A stretch of DNA of 64,000 bases from AP-15 sp963750195. GTDB taxonomy: Bacteria; Pseudomonadota; Alphaproteobacteria; ATCC43930; CGMCC-115725. Shown one piece after another: positions 61,095-64,000 of this stretch. The notes under the pieces are model-generated. The model did no database searches. It was not told the origin of the DNA and saw only the letters and a program-made list of their open reading frames with translations. The position numbers and the translations under genes were made by a program. The stretch lies in assembly GCA_963750195.1 (NCBI GenBank), contig CAVVPS010000017.1, positions 124,001-188,000 on the forward strand, read 5' to 3'. Each line of letters starts with the position of its first letter. Position 1 is the stretch's first letter.

Positions 61095-63356
61095 ATGTTA
61101 ACGAAGCGAAACCGGGAATTCCCTCCGCAAAAGTCCGACGCGGCGTCGTTCGCCGCCAAGGCTACCGACCTGCAGGCCTTACGCGACGCCGTCGTCGACG
61201 CTGCCGGCGTCAGTACGGGCTTGTGGCTCAGCTATTTGTTTGTCCTGTTTTACTTTGCGATTGCCACTGGCGCGGTGACGCACCGCGATCTGTTCCTCGA
61301 AAACCCGGTCAAATTGCCGTTCCTCAACGTCGAATTGCCGCTCAAGGCTTTCTTCGTATTGGGGCCGCTGATCTTTGTTGTCGTACACGCCTATGTGCTG
61401 CTGCATTTTGTATTATTGGCCGGCAAGATCGGCGCGTTTGATGTGGAATTAGAGGCTCAGATCGCCGGCGATGACGTGAAGTCGCGGCTGCGCCGGCAAT
61501 TGCCGAGCAACATCTTTATGCAATCTCTCGCCGGACCGCACGAGGAGCGGACGGGTACCATCGGCTTTCTATTGCGGCTGATCGGCCGGATCAGTCTCGT
61601 CGCCGGCCCGATCGCCTTATTGGTCTTATTCCAGCTTCAGTTCCTGCCCTACCACAACCAGCCAATCACGATGTGGCAGCGAGCCGCGGTCGTTATCGAT
61701 CTGGGGCTTCTGTGGATCTTGTGGCCGCCTATTGAGCGCGGTGAAACCGCGCGTCTCCGCTGGAGCGATTTCAGACAGGTTAAAGTCCAGGCCTTGCTGC
61801 TGGTGAGTATCTTGCCGGTTCTGCTGGTGTTCACGATCGCAACCTTTCCCGGCGAATGGCTTCAGGAAAACCTGCTGTCGATGCCGCTCGTTCCCACCAC
61901 GTGGGCGGCGGTTTTATCGGGCGATGAAAGGGCCTTGCAGGATTGGGCGTCGCTTCATGAGCTGTTGGTTGCGGGCGAGGTCAATTACGTCACGCGGAAA
62001 CCGCAAAGCCTGTGGTCCAATCGTTTGGTATTGCCAGACTTCGAGATTGGCGATCGTCTGAAATTTGATGCAGAGGGCAAGATTGTGATTTCCCCGAATA
62101 GCGTGTCGCTGCGGGGACGGCGGCTTGAAGGAGCGGTGCTGGTCGAGGCTCATCTCAGCAGAGCGGATTTTACCGGTGCTTGGCTCGACAACGCCGATTT
62201 CTTTCGTGCCGACCTGCGCGACGCGAAGTTCGAATGCGACAAAAGCGGAGCGAACTGCACGCAGCTGCGGCGAACTCTGCTCGTTGCCGCGGAACTCCAA
62301 CGCGCCTCGCTCAAGGGCGCGCAAATGCAGGATGCCGCGTTAGACGCCGCTCACCTTCAGGATGCTAAACTCGACGGCGCGAACCTGCAAAGCGCCTCCT
62401 TTGGAGGCGCGGAGCTGGAGCGCGCCTCGCTCGATAACGCGCAGCTGCAGGATGCCGACCTCAAATACGCGCGTCTTAAGGACACCGCGCTCACCGGCGC
62501 ACAACTCGATAGCGCGGAACTGGAGGACGCTAGGCTCGACCGAGCGTTGCTCGGAGGCGCTTCGCTTCAGCAGGCGAATTTGCAGGGCGCTTCGCTTCAA
62601 TTCGCGGACCTGGCAGGCGCCTCGCTTCAGCGGGCGCAGCTGCAAGGCGCCACGCTTAAGTACGCAGATATGATGGGCGCTGCGCTCGATTATGCGGACC
62701 TACAGGGGGCCGTGCTCAACAATGCCCAGCTGCAAGGTGCTTCACTCGGCGGCGCGCATCTGCAGGCAGCCTCACTTGACCACGTCTTCGTCTGGAAAGC
62801 CAGGCCTCCGGTGGAGGACGATTTGATGGGCGCACTGATCGCGGCTCCCGAGACCAGACCAAAGTATAGAGGACTCGACTGCCGCCTCGATTTCCCGGCA
62901 GAGTGCGACTGGTCGGACCAAGCTTATCAATCACTTAAATCTCAGATTGATTTACTTCCGTCGGGTCCTCTCCGTGACGCGGCATCGAAACGAATCGAAC
63001 CGCTCGCACAGCCGCCGTTCACCGAAGACGCGGGTTCGCCGGGGGCTTGGAAGCATCTTGAAGAGGTGCAGCAACACCCACCGCGTCTGTCCGAGATTTT
63101 GATAAAGGTTGGTTGCGCTACCGCCGGAGCGCCCTACGTCGTCCGTCGACTAATCTCGGAGCTGGATGTGCGGTTTCCCGATGATCACACGGCCAAGGCC
63201 GCCGTTGCCGCCGCCTTTCTTGATGAGGCGCATTGCCCCGGAGCGCGCGGGCTGAGGGAGGAGGACAATGCGAAGTTACGACAAATAAGGGATCGGGCAA
63301 CGGCACCGTCCCCGACTCCATCGCTGCCGACCCGCCCTGGCAACGCGGCACGATAG
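61095..63356 (+). CDS. Membrane-anchored pentapeptide-repeat protein
   Basis: 753 residues. The N-terminal half is membrane-embedded: five likely helices at about 43-62 (LWLSYLFVLFYFAIATGAV), 86-113, 170-190, 200-218 and 233-255. Residues about 340-575 are a pentapeptide-repeat solenoid of A-D/N-L-x-x form (ANLQSASFGGAELERASLDN...), predicted to fold as a right-handed quadrilateral beta helix. The last 180 residues are soluble and lack a known domain. Similar architectures occur in alphaproteobacteria but have no assigned function. No strong Shine-Dalgarno; the ATG at 61095 gives a basic start (MLTKRNR). Confidence 0.75.
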   Translation: MLTKRNREFPPQKSDAASFAAKATDLQALRDAVVDAAGVSTGLWLSYLFVLFYFAIATGAVTHRDLFLENPVKLPFLNVELPLKAFFVLGPLIFVVVHAYVLLHFVLLAGKIGAFDVELEAQIAGDDVKSRLRRQLPSNIFMQSLAGPHEERTGTIGFLLRLIGRISLVAGPIALLVLFQLQFLPYHNQPITMWQRAAVVIDLGLLWILWPPIERGETARLRWSDFRQVKVQALLLVSILPVLLVFTIATFPGEWLQENLLSMPLVPTTWAAVLSGDERALQDWASLHELLVAGEVNYVTRKPQSLWSNRLVLPDFEIGDRLKFDAEGKIVISPNSVSLRGRRLEGAVLVEAHLSRADFTGAWLDNADFFRADLRDAKFECDKSGANCTQLRRTLLVAAELQRASLKGAQMQDAALDAAHLQDAKLDGANLQSASFGGAELERASLDNAQLQDADLKYARLKDTALTGAQLDSAELEDARLDRALLGGASLQQANLQGASLQFADLAGASLQRAQLQGATLKYADMMGAALDYADLQGAVLNNAQLQGASLGGAHLQAASLDHVFVWKARPPVEDDLMGALIAAPETRPKYRGLDCRLDFPAECDWSDQAYQSLKSQIDLLPSGPLRDAASKRIEPLAQPPFTEDAGSPGAWKHLEEVQQHPPRLSEILIKVGCATAGAPYVVRRLISELDVRFPDDHTAKAAVAAAFLDEAHCPGARGLREEDNAKLRQIRDRATAPSPTPSLPTRPGNAAR

Positions 63357-63466
63357 CGTCGTAAGCAGCCAGGGGCTTCGCGTAACGCAATACAAGAAGT
63401 GGGGGACACTCCAGACTTTGGGTTTCCAGGACGGCCGGCTCACGATGCGATAATCATCCCCGGAGT

Positions 63467-63686
63467 TCACGCCTCGCGGTAGCCGCAATCGATGATGCGG
63501 GCGGGGCCTTCGACGCCCGACTCGAGAGCCCTGACGCTCCATTCTCTGAGCCCGCCCGCCACTTTTCGAGAATTTCTGATTGACTTCGGCGATGGCCATT
63601 TCTTTGGCTTGCTGGGCGTTTTCGGCGATCAACGTCGCGTAATAGATTTCCTCGCTTAACGACCTGGTGCAGCTGAACTTGTCCAT
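63467..63686 (-). CDS. Small conserved-looking protein, frameshifted (about 72 aa)
   Basis: On the minus strand, ATG 63686 behind GGTGGAG reads MDKFSCTRSLSEEIYYATLI, then ENAQQAKEMAIAEVNQKFSK. The frame then runs into unlikely basic sequence, while one extra base near 63563 puts it into EWSVRALESGVEGPARIIDC to a TGA at 63467, a sensible C-terminus. No domain is recognised. Predicted alpha/beta, soluble. Confidence 0.45.
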
Positions 63687-63846
63687 GTCTCCACCCTTAT
63701 AGCTCGCTGCCGATCGTATTGGACCAATGGACCGGGAGCAACAGGTCAAGCACGATAGGCAGGTCGGCGAGCACGGCTGTCCGGTTTAACTCCATCGACA
63801 TGATAGGATTAGCGCGGCAGCATCCGATGCGACCTAAAGCACGCTT

Positions 63847-63934
63847 TGCCCGGACTTGATCCGGGCATCCACGTCTAGGAAAGCTGTCCGACTAAACCCA
63901 GGAAGGGCGTGGATGGCCGGGTCGAGCCCGGCCA
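63847..63934. repeat. Dispersed palindromic repeat typical of alphaproteobacteria
   Basis: Left arm TGCCCGGACTTGATCCGGGC continuing ATCCACG (63847-63873) and right arm CGTGGATGGCCGGGTCGAGC continuing to CCGGCCA (63908-63934) are near-perfect inverted copies around a 34-base centre. Paired differences within each arm are compensatory (CCGG pairs kept). Sequences of this kind are scattered in intergenic DNA of Bradyrhizobium and relatives. Confidence 0.7.
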
Positions 63935-64000
63935 CAGTGACCTGAGGTGCATTGAGTTTCCTTTGTACTAACCCGTATCGAACGGGACGGCCGTGGTCAG

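Noticed and set aside
1..64000. tRNA or rRNA genes
   Set aside because: No cloverleaf arms, GTTC-loop consensus or rRNA-like stretches were recognised anywhere in the window.

Overview
The window is high-GC DNA (one stretch at about 30.6-32.3 kb is visibly poorer in GC). Its gene content fits a soil or environmental alphaproteobacterium: tightly packed transporter operons, many TauD dioxygenases, amidohydrolases, LivKHMGF, an IS91-type element, VapBC, and a GCCCGG..CCGGGC dispersed repeat at the right edge. There is no rRNA, tRNA or CRISPR array. The taxonomic placement is an inference from gene types and repeats, not a search.

Layout: 0-4 kb holds the start of an NCS1 permease, an SMR exporter, a small protein behind a perfect TGTGA-N6-TCACA box, a nitroreductase and an RlpA-like protein. 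4.2-7.3 kb carries two coenzyme F420 biosynthesis genes (cofC/fbiD and an fbiC fusion). 7.5-19.3 kb is catabolic: an M15/DUF882 peptidase, an arylsulfatase, a zinc alcohol dehydrogenase, an MFS importer, two amidohydrolases, a CmcJ-type oxygenase and a Baeyer-Villiger monooxygenase behind a TetR-like operator. 19.4-21.6 kb is an IS91-family element (tyrosine recombinase plus HUH transposase). 22-25.4 kb is a badly frameshifted SAM-adenylate cyclase-AAA-TPR gene. 25.7-30.5 kb has an MFS carrier, an isochorismatase-fold protein, a GST and an amine oxidase. 30.7-32 kb is a lower-GC pair of unknown genes (lipoprotein plus small helical protein). 32.5-40.1 kb is again catabolic (FAD oxidase, methyltransferase, two TauD enzymes, two amidohydrolases, ADH). 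40.2-43.4 kb is a graveyard of gene remnants around one intact SDR. 43.5-46 kb is a TPR-glycosyltransferase-DUF6165 fusion, lying between a truncated and a complete copy of a MetE-like gene. 47.5-54 kb has a MarR-GNAT regulator on its own palindrome, an MFS carrier, VOC and LLM enzymes, vapBC and an MBL hydrolase. 53.5-59.6 kb has tungstate transporter genes tupBA and the complete livKHMGF operon. 59.9-63.4 kb has a threonine synthase-like enzyme and a membrane-anchored pentapeptide-repeat protein.

Functionally this looks like a chromosomal region for uptake and oxidative or hydrolytic breakdown of varied organic molecules, with flavin/F420 chemistry nearby. A striking feature is the number of single-base indels that break otherwise conserved genes. 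At least a dozen genes can be repaired by one base, often at a short homopolymer. This suggests residual sequencing or assembly error, mixed with some real decay (40-43 kb, and possibly 22-25 kb). Gene starts were chosen from visible Shine-Dalgarno sequences and family N-termini. Family assignments rest on motifs I can read and were not confirmed by database search.
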